Below, piece by piece: positions 45,808 to 54,910 of a DNA stretch of 64,000 nt. Source of the stretch: Streptomyces sp. CB01201 (lineage in GTDB: Bacteria > Actinomycetota > Actinomycetes > Streptomycetales > Streptomycetaceae); the NCBI RefSeq assembly GCF_002803085.1, contig NZ_NNBJ01000028.1, positions 1 to 64,000 on the forward strand, written 5' to 3'. The translations under genes and the position numbers were made by a program. The notes under the pieces are model-generated. The model had not been told where the DNA came from, did not search any database, and saw nothing but the letters and a program-made list of their open reading frames with translations. The first letter of the stretch is position 1. Each line of letters begins with the position of its first letter.

Positions 45808-46407
45808 ATGAGCGCCGCACGCGAGTACGAGCTGGACAGCGAGTACCGGTGGCCCCGCCCGCCGGTGGGCGGCTGGACGGCGGACGACCTGGACCGGCTT
45901 CCGAATCTCCCTCCGCACACGGAGCTGATCGACGGGAGCCTCGTCTTCATGAGTCCGCAGACCCGGTTTCACTCGCGCGCCATTCACTTCCTGGTGAGCG
46001 AGCTGACGCGGCAGGCGCCGGAGCACTTGGAGGCCATCGGGGAGATGACCGTGAAGCTGGACCCGCGCAACCGGCCCGAGCCCGATGTCCTCGTGGTGCC
46101 CGTCGAGGCGGACACCGGTTTCCAGCAGACCTGGTTCAAGCCGGAGGACGTCCTGCTGGCCGTCGAGGTGGTATCCGTCGAATCGGCGGACCGGGACCGA
46201 GAGGTCAAGCCCCGCAAGTACGCCCGGGCGGGTGTCCAGCACTTCTGGCGGGTCGAGCTGTCCGACGGTCAGCCCGTCGTGTACGTCTTCGAGCTGGACC
46301 CGGCGACCAAGGCCTACAATCCGATCGGGACGTTCCACAAGGAGCTCAAGGTAGACCTCCCCTTCCCCATCGAGATCGACCTCAGCGCAATGGACCGCCG
46401 CCGCTGA
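45808..46407 (+). CDS. Uma2-family (DUF820) putative nuclease
   Basis: The product is 199 residues from ATG 45808 (GGGAG upstream). The PD-(D/E)XK-like core is visible: ELIDGSLVFMSP, then RPEPDVLVVPVE, LLAVEVVSVES and KPRKYARAGVQHFW. Such proteins occur in many copies in Streptomyces and cyanobacteria and are predicted restriction-type nucleases, but their biological role is unproven. It is a single gene. Confidence 0.88.
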   Translation: MSAAREYELDSEYRWPRPPVGGWTADDLDRLPNLPPHTELIDGSLVFMSPQTRFHSRAIHFLVSELTRQAPEHLEAIGEMTVKLDPRNRPEPDVLVVPVEADTGFQQTWFKPEDVLLAVEVVSVESADRDREVKPRKYARAGVQHFWRVELSDGQPVVYVFELDPATKAYNPIGTFHKELKVDLPFPIEIDLSAMDRRR

Positions 46408-46446
46408 CCCGGCGACCGGCGCCGCCGACCCGCGCGCGACGCCCCG

Positions 46447-47904
46447 TCACGGGGCCAGCGCCGCCTCCATCACCGCCTTGGCGATCGGCGCCGCGTCGCC
46501 GCCGCCGCTGATGTCGCCGCGCCTGGCCGACGCGTCCTCGACGACGACCGCGACCGCCACGGCCGGGCGGACCGCGCCGTCCGCCTGGGCCCAGGAGATG
46601 AACCAGGCGTACGGGCTGCCGATGTTGCCGATGCCGTTCTGCGCGGTGCCGGTCTTGCCGCCGACCGTCGCTCCCGGGATCGCGGCGCTGGTGCCGGTAC
46701 CGGTGCGCACCACGTCCACCATCATCTGCTGCAACCGCATCGCGGTCGCCGGGTTCATCGCACGCTGGTAGGTCCGCGGCACGGTCGTGGACACCGTGGA
46801 GCCGCGCGAGGTCGTCGTACGGTCCACCAGATAGGGGTACTTGAGGTCCCCGCCGTTGGCGACGGCCGCCGAGACCATCGCCATCTGGAGCGGAGTGGCC
46901 GTCGTGTCGAACTGTCCGATGGAGGACAGGGCCAGCTGGTCCGGGCTCATCCGGGTGTCGAAGTTGGACTTCGCGACCCCGGACGGGATCCGCAGCTTCG
47001 TGTCGTTGAAGCCGAACTTCCGTACCGCGTCCAGCATTCCGCGCAGCCCCACCTTCACCCCGAGCTGCGCCATCACCGTGTTGCAGGAGACCGTGACCGC
47101 GTACGTGAGCGACGCGTTGCCGCAGCCGCTCGCCTCGTTGGGCAGCGTGGTGCTGGTGTTGGGCAGGACGTAAGGATCGGGGGTGTCGGTCGCGGCGTCG
47201 ACGTCCGTGACCGCCCCCGCGTCGAGCGCTGCGGCGGCCGTCACGATCTTGAACGCCGAACCGGGCGGATAGGTCTGCCGGATCGCCCGGTTCAGCATGG
47301 GCTGGTTCGGGTCCGTGGTGAGCCGCGCCCAGGCGCCCGCGACCGCCTTGCCCGTGCCCGAGAGCACCCCGGGTTCGTAGGAGGGGCTGCTGACCAGCGC
47401 CAGGATCTTGCCCGTCGCGGGTTCGACCGCCGCGACCGCGCCCTTCTTGCCGCCCAGACCGTCGTACGCGGCCCGCTGCATCGACGCCTTGATGGTGGTG
47501 ACGGCCCGCCCGCCGGAGTGCCGGCCCCGCGTCACGTCGTTCCACAGCGGGAACACCGAAAGGAGCGAGGAGGTGCCGGACAGGACACCGTCCTCCGCGT
47601 TCTCGACGAGCGTCGTGCCGTAGGTCTGCGAGGCGTACCCGGTGACGGGCGCGTACAGCGGACCGTTCTTGTACGTCCGCTCGTACCGCAGCTGCTGGCC
47701 GCTGTCCCGGGACCCGGTGACGCTCTCCTTGTCGACCATGATGGCGCCGCGCGGCTGGTGGTAACGGGCAATGGCCAGGCGGCGGTTGGCGGGATTGTTG
47801 TCGAGTGCGTCGGCCTCGAAGACCTGGACGCGGGCCGCGTTCACGAGGAGTGCCACGAGCAGCACCAGACAGAAGGCGGCGGCCCGCCGGATGTACCGGA
47901 TCAC
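46447..47904 (-). CDS. Penicillin-binding protein 2 (class B transpeptidase)
   Basis: The product is 485 residues. An N-terminal membrane anchor (AAAFCLVLLVALLVNAARVQ) is followed by a dimerisation region and the transpeptidase domain with SxxK in PGSAFKIVT, SxN in VSCNTV and KTG in VGGKTGTAQN. It cross-links peptidoglycan in partnership with the FtsW/RodA protein encoded immediately upstream. GTG 47904 overlaps that stop as GTGA. The short N-terminus resembles PbpA of actinobacteria. Confidence 0.94.
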   Translation of the reverse strand: MIRYIRRAAAFCLVLLVALLVNAARVQVFEADALDNNPANRRLAIARYHQPRGAIMVDKESVTGSRDSGQQLRYERTYKNGPLYAPVTGYASQTYGTTLVENAEDGVLSGTSSLLSVFPLWNDVTRGRHSGGRAVTTIKASMQRAAYDGLGGKKGAVAAVEPATGKILALVSSPSYEPGVLSGTGKAVAGAWARLTTDPNQPMLNRAIRQTYPPGSAFKIVTAAAALDAGAVTDVDAATDTPDPYVLPNTSTTLPNEASGCGNASLTYAVTVSCNTVMAQLGVKVGLRGMLDAVRKFGFNDTKLRIPSGVAKSNFDTRMSPDQLALSSIGQFDTTATPLQMAMVSAAVANGGDLKYPYLVDRTTTSRGSTVSTTVPRTYQRAMNPATAMRLQQMMVDVVRTGTGTSAAIPGATVGGKTGTAQNGIGNIGSPYAWFISWAQADGAVRPAVAVAVVVEDASARRGDISGGGDAAPIAKAVMEAALAP

Positions 47905-49289
47905 CTGGCTGTTCCCTCCACCGGTTCGGGCCGTGCGATGACACCCGGCTCGACCGCGGGGAGCGGGCGGCGGGCGGAGTCGCTGATCCGGATGAGCAGC
48001 GCCACGATGATCCAGTTGGTGACCACGGAGGAGCCGCCCTGCGCCAGGAACGGCATCGCCATGCCGGTGAGCGGGATCAGGCCCATCACACCGCCCGCGA
48101 TGACGAACACCTGGAGCGCCAGGATCGAGGCGAGCCCGATGGCGAGGAGCCGCCCGAACGGGCTCGGCAGACAGAGCCCGGCCCGATAGCCCCGGGCCAC
48201 GAGCAGGGCGTAGAGCAGGAAGATCGCGGCCAGCCCGGACAGGCCGAGTTCCTCGCCCGCGGTGGCCAGGATGAAGTCGGACTTCGCGGCGAAGCCGATC
48301 AGGACGGAGTGGCCGAGCCCGAGCCCCGTGCCGAGCGTGCCGCCGGCCGCGAAGGCGAACAGCGACTGGGCCAGCTGGCTGGGGCCGATGCCGGCCTCGA
48401 TGGTGGCGTACGGGTTCAGCCAGTCGGTGACCCGGGCGTGCACATGCGGCTCGAACAGGGCGACCGCCGCCGCCCCGGCCGAGGCGAGCAGCAGGCCCAC
48501 CGCGATCCAGCCGGTGCGCCCGGTCGCCACGTACAGCATCACCACGAACAGCCCGAAGAACAGCAGCGAGGTGCCGAGGTCGCGTTCGAGGACGAGGACG
48601 CCGACGCTCAGCAGCCAGATCGCCACGATCGGCCCGAGCACCCGGCCGGTGGGCAGTTGGAGCCGCCAGATCCGGCGTCCGGTGTACGCGAGGGCGTTGC
48701 GGTTGGCGGCCAGATAGGCGGCGAAGAACAGGGCCAGCAGGATCTTGGCGAGCTCGGCCGGCTGGAAGGAGAACCCGGCGACCCTGATCCAGATCTTGGC
48801 GCCGTTGATCGCGGGGAACAGGATCGGGACGAGCATGAGGACCAGAGCGGCGGCCATCGAGAGGTAGGCGTACCGCTGGAGCACCCGGTGGTCGCGCAGC
48901 ACCAGGACGACGCCGAGGAACAGGACGACCCCGAGCGTCGACCACACCAGCTGGGCCGGGGCCGCCCGGCTGCCCGGTGTCGCGAGGTCGAGCCGGTAGA
49001 TCAGTACCAGGCCGAGCCCGTTGAGCAGCACCGCGATCGGCAGCAGCAGGGGATCGGCGTACGGCGCGCGGAAGCGGACCACGAGGTGGGTGATCAGGGC
49101 GAGCAGGCCGAGTCCGGCGGCATAGCGTGTGGCGTCGTGCGGGACGGAGCCGGTGCGGGCGAGCCCGACGTTCACATAGCCGAGCACCACGACGAGGACG
49201 GCACCGACGAGCAGCGAGAGTTCGACGCCCCGCCGCTTGGGGAGGCGCAGCTCGGGCGGTGGGGCGTCCGCCGCCGACGGTGCGGTCAT
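47901..49289 (-). CDS. FtsW/RodA/SpoVE-family glycan polymerase
   Basis: The product is 462 residues with about 10-12 membrane helices. SEDS motifs are visible: RVAGFSFQPAELAKILLALF with its catalytic-loop neighbours, ERDLGTSLLFFGLF, and ATAGEELGLSG near the C-terminal half. It polymerises lipid II into glycan strands with the class B PBP encoded next. Streptomyces has several such pairs; which process this one serves (division, spore wall or polarity) cannot be told from sequence. Confidence 0.93.
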   Translation of the reverse strand: MTAPSAADAPPPELRLPKRRGVELSLLVGAVLVVVLGYVNVGLARTGSVPHDATRYAAGLGLLALITHLVVRFRAPYADPLLLPIAVLLNGLGLVLIYRLDLATPGSRAAPAQLVWSTLGVVLFLGVVLVLRDHRVLQRYAYLSMAAALVLMLVPILFPAINGAKIWIRVAGFSFQPAELAKILLALFFAAYLAANRNALAYTGRRIWRLQLPTGRVLGPIVAIWLLSVGVLVLERDLGTSLLFFGLFVVMLYVATGRTGWIAVGLLLASAGAAAVALFEPHVHARVTDWLNPYATIEAGIGPSQLAQSLFAFAAGGTLGTGLGLGHSVLIGFAAKSDFILATAGEELGLSGLAAIFLLYALLVARGYRAGLCLPSPFGRLLAIGLASILALQVFVIAGGVMGLIPLTGMAMPFLAQGGSSVVTNWIIVALLIRISDSARRPLPAVEPGVIARPEPVEGTAR

Positions 49290-49458
49290 GGCACGCAACG
49301 TAGCAAGCCGAGGCCTTATGTCCGTGTATGTCGTAGGGTGCCGGGCGGGCGGGCGGCGCCGGTGCTGCGGCCGCCTGGCCCGTCCGGGTGACGGGGGCTC
49401 CGAAGAGCCGCCCGCCCACGTTCGGTTCGCGTCCGCTGAGCGATGGCGGCTCAGGGGG

Positions 49459-49812
49459 TCAGCACCAGCGCGGTACGGCCCCGATGTTGTCGATGTAGTA
49501 GGCCGAACCCCACGCCCAGGTGCCGTCGGTGAGCAGGTACCAGCGGTCGTTCCCGTTGACCCGGTCGCCGCCGGTCTTGCAGAAGATGTGCACGATCGAG
49601 CCGTACGGGGCCTTGCCGACGATCCGGCTGCTCCGGGTCGGCCGGTCGCGCAGGATCAGGCCGGACTTGGCGGTGACGCGGCCCTTGTACTCGTTGTGCG
49701 CGGACTCCTCGGCGGCGGCGGGCGCCGCCGTGGCGAGGACGGCCACGGCTCCGGTGGCCACGCAGAGACCGAGTGCGGCCAGGGCAGGCCCTAGGGGGGA
49801 ACGCAGGGACAT
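49459..49812 (-). CDS. Secreted SH3-domain protein
   Basis: The product is 117 residues with a signal peptide ending APAAA. The remaining 80 residues form a bacterial SH3 domain (TAKSGLILRDRPTRSSRIVG, then APYGSIVHIFCKTGG, YLLTDGTWAWGSAYYI). Two cysteines (IFCK and the C-terminal residue) may form a disulfide. It probably binds peptidoglycan or a secreted ligand. Confidence 0.82.
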   Translation of the reverse strand: MSLRSPLGPALAALGLCVATGAVAVLATAAPAAAEESAHNEYKGRVTAKSGLILRDRPTRSSRIVGKAPYGSIVHIFCKTGGDRVNGNDRWYLLTDGTWAWGSAYYIDNIGAVPRWC

Positions 49813-49912
49813 GGTGCCTCCTGGAACGGGGCGGGGCCGCAGGTGAACGACCCTCAGTTCGCCTGGCTCACACTAAATTCGCCGCTTCGTCCTCGCAAAG
49901 CGTGACGAGCCG

Positions 49913-51232
49913 TCACGCGCCGTGCGGGGCGGCATCGGTGCCCGGCACCTCGAAGCTGACGTACTCCGGGAGTTCGAGCCGGGCCACCGCGCCGCCGTCC
50001 GGGGCGTTGTGGAAGGTCAGCTCCGCGCCGATCACGGCCGCCTGGCCCACCGCGATGGTCAGGCCGAGGCCGTGGCCCTTGCTTCCGGCGTCCGTGCGGA
50101 AGCGCTGCGGGCCGTGGTCGAGGAGGTAGTCCGGATAGCCGGTGCCGTGGTCGCGAACGGTGACGACCGGCCCGTGCACGGTCAGCTCCACCGGGGCCTT
50201 GCCGTGCTTGTGGGCGTTGGCGAGCAGATTGCCGAGGACCCGTTCGAGGCGGCGCTTGTCGGTCTCGACGCAGGTGTCCCGCACGACCGTCACGGTGGTG
50301 TCCGCCTCGGCGGTGCCGGAGGCCACGGAGGCGCGCACCAGCCGCTCGACCACCGGGGCCAGCTCCTGGAGGTCGAGGTCGACCGTCTCGCTGCCCGCGT
50401 CGAGCCGGGATATCTCCAGGAGGTCCTCGGTGAGCGAGCGCATCGCCCGCACCCGGTCGCGCACCAGCTCGGCCGGGCGTCCCTCGGGCAGCAGCTCGGC
50501 CGCGGCGTGCAGACCGGTCAGCGGGGTGCGCAGCTCGTGCGCCACGTCCGCGGTGAAGCGCTGTTCGCTGAGCAGTTTCCCCTGGAGCGTGGAGGCCATC
50601 GTGTCGAGGGCGCCGGCCACCGTGGCCACTTCGTCCTGGGGGCGCGAGGGGTCCCTGGTACGCGGGTCGTTGACCCGGGCGTCGAGGTCGCCCGCGTCGA
50701 TCCGGCGGGCGACGGTCGCCGTCTGGTGCAGCCGCCGGGTGATCCGGGTGACCGCGAAGACACCGACGAGCAGGGTCGCGCCGATGGCGAGGATGGACGA
50801 GCCGAGGATGGCCTTGTCGAGTCCGTTGATGGTGCGGGCGCTCTGGGTGTAGTCGATCTCGGCGGCGAGCGCCTTGCCGTCGGCCGGGCCCGCCGCCCAC
50901 ATGGTGGGGCGTCCGTGGTCGTCGTCGACGAGGGTGCCGCGCTTGCCGGAGACGGCGAGCGCGCGCAGCGAAGGGGGCAGCTCGGGCGGGTCGAGAGCGG
51001 CGCCGGGCGGCAACTGCTCGCCCGCCTCGTACATGCGGGTGACGTCGGTCAGCCGGTCGAGCGCCTTGTGCCGGGCTTCGCCCACGGTCTGCCGGGTCAC
51101 CGACACATGCACCAGGACGCCGAGCAGGGAGGCGAGGGCGCAGCACATCACGGTGATGAACACCGCGGCCTTCCAGGTGAGGGTCGCGGTCCAGGCGGGC
51201 AGGCGCAGCCGGGTGGTCCGGGGCTTTTTCAT
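49913..51232 (-). CDS. Sensor histidine kinase without adjacent response regulator
   Basis: The product is 439 residues. Two membrane helices (AAVFITVMCCALASLLGVLV and AILGSSILAIGATLLVGVFA) flank an extracellular domain of about 90 residues. HAMP, H box (DVAHELRTPLTGLH), N box (LLANAHKHGKA) and G boxes (GSKGHGLGLTIAVG) follow. It resembles CseC. The start overlaps the CseA-like lipoprotein stop as ATGA. In the sigE-cseABC locus the gene between lipoprotein and kinase is the response regulator; here it is absent, so the partner must be elsewhere. Confidence 0.88.
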   Translation of the reverse strand: MKKPRTTRLRLPAWTATLTWKAAVFITVMCCALASLLGVLVHVSVTRQTVGEARHKALDRLTDVTRMYEAGEQLPPGAALDPPELPPSLRALAVSGKRGTLVDDDHGRPTMWAAGPADGKALAAEIDYTQSARTINGLDKAILGSSILAIGATLLVGVFAVTRITRRLHQTATVARRIDAGDLDARVNDPRTRDPSRPQDEVATVAGALDTMASTLQGKLLSEQRFTADVAHELRTPLTGLHAAAELLPEGRPAELVRDRVRAMRSLTEDLLEISRLDAGSETVDLDLQELAPVVERLVRASVASGTAEADTTVTVVRDTCVETDKRRLERVLGNLLANAHKHGKAPVELTVHGPVVTVRDHGTGYPDYLLDHGPQRFRTDAGSKGHGLGLTIAVGQAAVIGAELTFHNAPDGGAVARLELPEYVSFEVPGTDAAPHGA

Positions 51233-52008
51233 GGTGCGTCCGCCGTGGGGGTGGCCGACGGGCTCGCCGTCGGCGGCTTCTTCTTCGGCGACGGCGCGAG
51301 CGGACCGCCGCCGCCGGGGGGCACGGGGTGCTTGCCGCTCGGCTTGTTGCGCACGATCTCGTCCCGGGTGGGGAGCATCGCCTGCTGGTGGTCGTCCCAG
51401 GACCATGCCGTGCGGTACTCGTAGCCCGGCATGCCCGCCGACACCGACCGCAGGATGACATCGCTGCCGGCCAGGTCGACGCTGATGATCTGGTCGACGG
51501 TGGACATGATGCGGATCAGACCGCCGTCCTTGGCCGGCATGTAGCAGCGCACCGCCAGATTCTGGTCGGGCATCCGGATGCCCAGGATCAGCTCGTCCTT
51601 GCCGTCCCCGGTCAGGTCCCGGTAGTAGGGCTTGAGCACCGGGCAGCCGGCCGGCTTCTGCTTGCAGGCGGCCAGCTGGCGAACCGTTTCGTCGTACAGC
51701 CCGTCCGCGCCGCTGTAGGTGTTGGGGTGCGCCTTCACCTCGGCCTGCACCACCGCGACCGGGTTCAGCTTGCGGACGTCGCCGCCGGGGACCTTGATGC
51801 CCGGCACCTGCTCGGTGTCGGTCTGGCCGTAGTCATTGGGGGTGGCGGTCGCGGGCGGCAGCTCCGGCCACAGGTGGATCGGCCCGATGGCGGTCGGCGT
51901 CGCACCCGAACTCTCCAGGTGGCCCGCCCCGCCGCAGCCGGACAGCAGCAACGCACCCACTGCGATCAGCAGGGGTGCCAGGAGGGCTGTGCGGCGGTTG
52001 CGGATCAA
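51229..52008 (-). CDS. CseA-like lipoprotein
   Basis: The product is 259 residues. The lipobox LLLSGC at residues 20-25 gives an extracellular lipoprotein. Downstream, GIKVPGGDVRKLNPVAVVQA and PYYRDLTGDGKDELILGIRM resemble CseA, the negative regulator of the SigE-CseBC envelope-stress system in S. coelicolor. The last 35 residues are Pro/Ser/Thr-rich. It likely modulates the kinase encoded immediately downstream (overlap ATGA). Confidence 0.78.
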   Translation of the reverse strand: MIRNRRTALLAPLLIAVGALLLSGCGGAGHLESSGATPTAIGPIHLWPELPPATATPNDYGQTDTEQVPGIKVPGGDVRKLNPVAVVQAEVKAHPNTYSGADGLYDETVRQLAACKQKPAGCPVLKPYYRDLTGDGKDELILGIRMPDQNLAVRCYMPAKDGGLIRIMSTVDQIISVDLAGSDVILRSVSAGMPGYEYRTAWSWDDHQQAMLPTRDEIVRNKPSGKHPVPPGGGGPLAPSPKKKPPTASPSATPTADAP

Positions 52009-52088
52009 GGTGCTCCTGTCGTGCGGGAACCCCAGGCTATTTCACCTTCCGCCGGGCCTTCGCCGGAGCCCCGGTGCCTTGTCGGGCC

Positions 52089-52733
52089 TCATCGGGCCTG
52101 GACCAGGTCGGCATAGAAGATGATGTTGGCCGATCGGTGACCGTCCACGATGGGGCCGCCGCAGGTGATGAGGCGGAGCTCGGGGCGATCGGTCTTCCCG
52201 TAAACCTTATGCGTGGGGAAGTCCTTTTTCTCGACCTGCTGGGTCTCCCTGATCCTGAACACCGCGGTCGAGCCGTCCGCCCGGCCGACCTCGATCACAT
52301 CCCCGACCTTCATGCCCTTCACATTCCGCATCAGCGCCGGGCCGTTCGCGGTGTCGTAGTGCGCGACCAGGACGGAAGCGCCCTTCTCGCCCGGCGTGAC
52401 GCTGCCGGTGTACCAGCCGGCCTGCTCGGCCCGGTCCACCGGCGGCACCTGAAGCTCCTGATCGGAGTCCACCCCGAGCCGCAGCACCGGGCTCGCGTCG
52501 ACCTTCGCGGACGGGATGACGAGCCGGGTCGGCTCGGAAGCCCGCAGCGGCCCGACGACGGCCTCGGCCCGCGCGGTGGCCGCGTTCTGCACCCGCACGT
52601 CCGGGGCCTTGGCCACCGGGCCGGGGGTGCAGGCCATGAGGCCGCCGCCGACACCGAGAGCGAGCGCGGAGGCGACCGCGAGGCGGGCGGTGCGGGTGGT
52701 GCGGGCGGTGCGGGGCGGGGTGGGCGTGGTCAT
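52089..52733 (-). CDS. Class F sortase
   Basis: The product is 214 residues from ATG 52733. An N-terminal signal or anchor helix (LAVASALALGVGGGLMAC) precedes the sortase barrel. Catalytic His is in VLVAHYDT, Cys in LRLITCGG and Arg in GHRSANIIFYA. Class F enzymes of actinobacteria attach or process surface proteins, but their sorting motifs are not settled. No substrate with an LPxTG-like tail is encoded in this window. Confidence 0.9.
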   Translation of the reverse strand: MTTPTPPRTARTTRTARLAVASALALGVGGGLMACTPGPVAKAPDVRVQNAATARAEAVVGPLRASEPTRLVIPSAKVDASPVLRLGVDSDQELQVPPVDRAEQAGWYTGSVTPGEKGASVLVAHYDTANGPALMRNVKGMKVGDVIEVGRADGSTAVFRIRETQQVEKKDFPTHKVYGKTDRPELRLITCGGPIVDGHRSANIIFYADLVQAR

Positions 52734-52837
52734 GGGTACGACGCTAAAGCCCCGCCATTGCGACATTGCGGCGCATATGTAACAGCTCGCCGTAGGTCAC
52801 CGGGCAGTGTGGTTACCACTGCGGCGCGGGGCCGTTC

Positions 52838-52913
52838 GCGCAGTTCCCCGCGCCCCTGAGCCCTTTTCTGTCCGCGGGCCGTGGTCGCTTCTCGCGCAGT
52901 TCCCCGCGCCCCT
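52838..52913. repeat. Two units of the dispersed 56-bp repeat
   Basis: GCGCAGTTCCCCGCGCCCCT occurs at 52838 and again at 52894, exactly 56 bases apart, as in the array at 13215-13742. The intervening part (GCGGGCCGTGGTCGCTTCTC) also matches. Confidence 0.85.
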
Positions 52914-52977
52914 GTAGGTGGCCCTGAATGCTCCGGTGCGGGCCAGTGCAGGCATCCCCGGGCGAGCGGGGTGCGGG

Positions 52978-53283
52978 CTACTGCTGGTAGGGGTTCTGGC
53001 CCTGGATCTGGCCGGGCTGGGCCGACTGACCGTACGGCTCCTGCGGAGCGACCGGCGCCGCAAGCAACCCCTCGGCCTGCTCCTTGGTGATCCCCTGCTC
53101 AAGCCCGCAGAAGGTGCACTGCGTACGGAACTTCGTCGAGATCGGGAACAGCGGCACGAAGAACAGCGTGAACTTCGTGACGGACTTGCGGATCGCATGC
53201 GCCGCCGGATTCCCGCAGCGTCCGCACACCAACGTGAGCATGGCGAGCTGGTACAGATAGCCGCGGGTGCCGAAGATGATCAT
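52978..53283 (-). CDS. Zinc-ribbon protein
   Basis: The product is 101 residues. Two CxxC pairs (VCGRCGNPA and QCTFCGLEQG) enclose a hydrophobic segment (KFTLFFVPLFPIS), the arrangement of small zinc-ribbon proteins of the zinc_ribbon_15 type. The C-terminal 30 residues are Gln/Pro-rich. The function is unknown; the hydrophobic middle suggests membrane contact. Confidence 0.82.
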   Translation of the reverse strand: MIIFGTRGYLYQLAMLTLVCGRCGNPAAHAIRKSVTKFTLFFVPLFPISTKFRTQCTFCGLEQGITKEQAEGLLAAPVAPQEPYGQSAQPGQIQGQNPYQQ

Positions 53284-53439
53284 TGAGTGGTTCCCCTCCC
53301 GGAATTACCGATGTCGTGCCGCGCGCAAGTGTCGTGGCCATGACCGCCTCGCGTCCATCGCGTTGTGACGACGCCCACACGACTTATTGCCCCCACGGCC
53401 GTCGGGCTGTTCCCATGGATCGTGGTGGGGTGATGGGGC

Positions 53440-54261
53440 ATGGCAGGACTACGGGTCACACCGGTACACGGGCACGGGCACGGCCGGACGCACGGGCAGG
53501 CGCGACTGTACGTCAGCCTCCCGGACGGCCGTGCCGCCGCCTGGTACGACCGGGACACCGGCCGCGTATCGCTGCTGCTCGACGACCGCAGGGCCGAGGT
53601 GCTCGCCGCGCTGCGCCCGTACGTCGTGGGCGAGCCGACCGTCGGCCCGCCGCCCGTGCCGACCCGTTCCGATCTGGTCCGGCTCTCCCTGCACCCCGAC
53701 GACGACCTCGCGCCCAACCGGCCCGGTGAGGCGCTGCTCGGCGACCTGGACCGGCACGCCGGCCCCCGCCGCCTGCGGCCCGATCCCCGCCGCCGAGAGC
53801 TGGCCGCGCAACAGCTGGCCGGGGCCGCGCTCGAACGGCTCGAAGGCGCGGGCTGGCGGGTCCTGCACTCGGTGCCGCTGCCCGGCGCGGCAACGATCGA
53901 CCACCTGCTGGTCGGGCCCGCGGGCGTGTACGCCGTGCGCTCGCTCGACGCCCGGCGGCGTCGGGTGCGGATCGCCGACCCGCTGGTCACGGTGGGCAGG
54001 GCCGCTCCGCTGCCGCTCCTGCGGGACGCCCGGCACCGGGCCGAACGCGCCTCCTTCGCTCTGGCGGCGGCGGTGCGGGCGGTGCTGCTCCTGGTGGATG
54101 CGGAACGGGTCGAGCGGGGCCCGGCCGTGGCCCCGGACGTGCGCGTCCTGACGGACCGCGACCTCCCTGAGCTGGCCCGCGCCGGCGGCGTGCTCAAGCC
54201 CGCCGACGTCGAGTCCCTGTACTGGACGGCCCGGGACCGCAGGACATGGCTGCGCGTGTGA
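53440..54261 (+). CDS. NERD-like nuclease-related protein
   Basis: The product is 273 residues. The C-terminal half contains a NERD-type core (GWRVLHSVPLPGAATIDHLL, then VGPAGVYAVRSLD), in which IDHLLVGPAGVY matches the D-h-h-h-G segment of the PD-(D/E)XK-related fold. The downstream lysine/glutamine of active nucleases is replaced around RSLDARRRR, so catalysis is doubtful. The N-terminus (VTPVHGHGHGRTHGQ) is His-rich. No partner is apparent. Confidence 0.75.
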   Translation: MAGLRVTPVHGHGHGRTHGQARLYVSLPDGRAAAWYDRDTGRVSLLLDDRRAEVLAALRPYVVGEPTVGPPPVPTRSDLVRLSLHPDDDLAPNRPGEALLGDLDRHAGPRRLRPDPRRRELAAQQLAGAALERLEGAGWRVLHSVPLPGAATIDHLLVGPAGVYAVRSLDARRRRVRIADPLVTVGRAAPLPLLRDARHRAERASFALAAAVRAVLLLVDAERVERGPAVAPDVRVLTDRDLPELARAGGVLKPADVESLYWTARDRRTWLRV

Positions 54262-54279
54262 ACCGACCCGTTCATCCCG

Positions 54280-54426
54280 CGGCCCGCGCAAGGCAGCGGC
54301 AGAGCTGCCGGGCCGCGCAAGGCACCGACAGGGATGCCGGGCCGCGCAAGGCACCGACAGGGATGCCGGCCCGCGGAATGGCGCCGACGGCGATGCCGGT
54401 CGGTAAAAAAGTTCCGACGGCGATGT
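54280..54426. repeat. Five tandem 29-30 bp units upstream of the ECF42 operon
   Basis: Units start at 54280, 54309, 54338, 54367 and 54397. Units two and three are identical, beginning CGGGCCGCGCAAGGCACCGA and ending GGGATGC. The last two are diverged (the fifth contains a run of six A). The last unit ends GATGT, which with the following CGA forms the -35 TGTCGA of the ECF42-type promoter. No spacers, so not CRISPR. Confidence 0.85.
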
Positions 54427-54450
54427 CGAGAACCCGTGCCCGGCTCCGTC
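54424..54450 (+). promoter_or_regulatory. ECF42-type promoter
   Basis: TGTCGA (54424-54429) and CGTC (54447-54450) are separated by 17 bases, matching the motif reported for ECF42 sigma factors (TGTCGA at -35, CGWC-like at -10). It sits about 50 bases upstream of the YciI gene, suggesting that the operon is autoregulated. Confidence 0.7.
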
Positions 54451-54502
54451 CTCGGAGTGAACGCGGCCAGAATGGGCCGCACCCGCACCGAGGAGAGCCA
54501 CC

Positions 54503-54910
54503 ATGGCCAAGTACCTGCTCCTGAAGCACTACCGCGGCGCCCCGGCTCCGGTGAACGACGTGCCGATGGCCGAGTGGACGCCGGAGGAGATCTCGGCCCA
54601 CATCCAGTACATGAACGACTTCGCCGCCCGCCTGGAGAAGACCGGCGAATTCGTCGACAGCCAGGCCCTCGCGCCCGAGGGGACGTTCGTCCGCTACGAC
54701 GGCGAAGGGCGGCCGCCGGTCACCGACGGCCCGTTCGCCGAGACCAAGGACGTCATCGCGGGCTGGATGGTGATCGACGTCGACAGCTACGAGCGGGCCG
54801 TGGAACTGGCCGGGGAGCTGTCGGCCGCGCCCGGCGCCGGCGGCAGGCCGATCCACGAGTGGCTGGAGCTGCGCCCGTTCCTGGGCGCGCACCCCACCGT
54901 CACGGAGTGA
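54503..54910 (+). CDS. YciI/DGPF-domain protein
   Basis: The product is 135 residues. The YCII-related fold is recognised by MAKYLLLKHYRG, AEWTPEEISAHIQYMNDFAA and the hallmark VTDGPFAETKDVIAGW (DGPF). Such proteins are the conserved partners of ECF42 sigma factors; their biochemical activity is unknown. GGAGAGCCACC precedes the start. The stop overlaps the sigma-factor start as GTGA. Confidence 0.92.
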   Translation: MAKYLLLKHYRGAPAPVNDVPMAEWTPEEISAHIQYMNDFAARLEKTGEFVDSQALAPEGTFVRYDGEGRPPVTDGPFAETKDVIAGWMVIDVDSYERAVELAGELSAAPGAGGRPIHEWLELRPFLGAHPTVTE

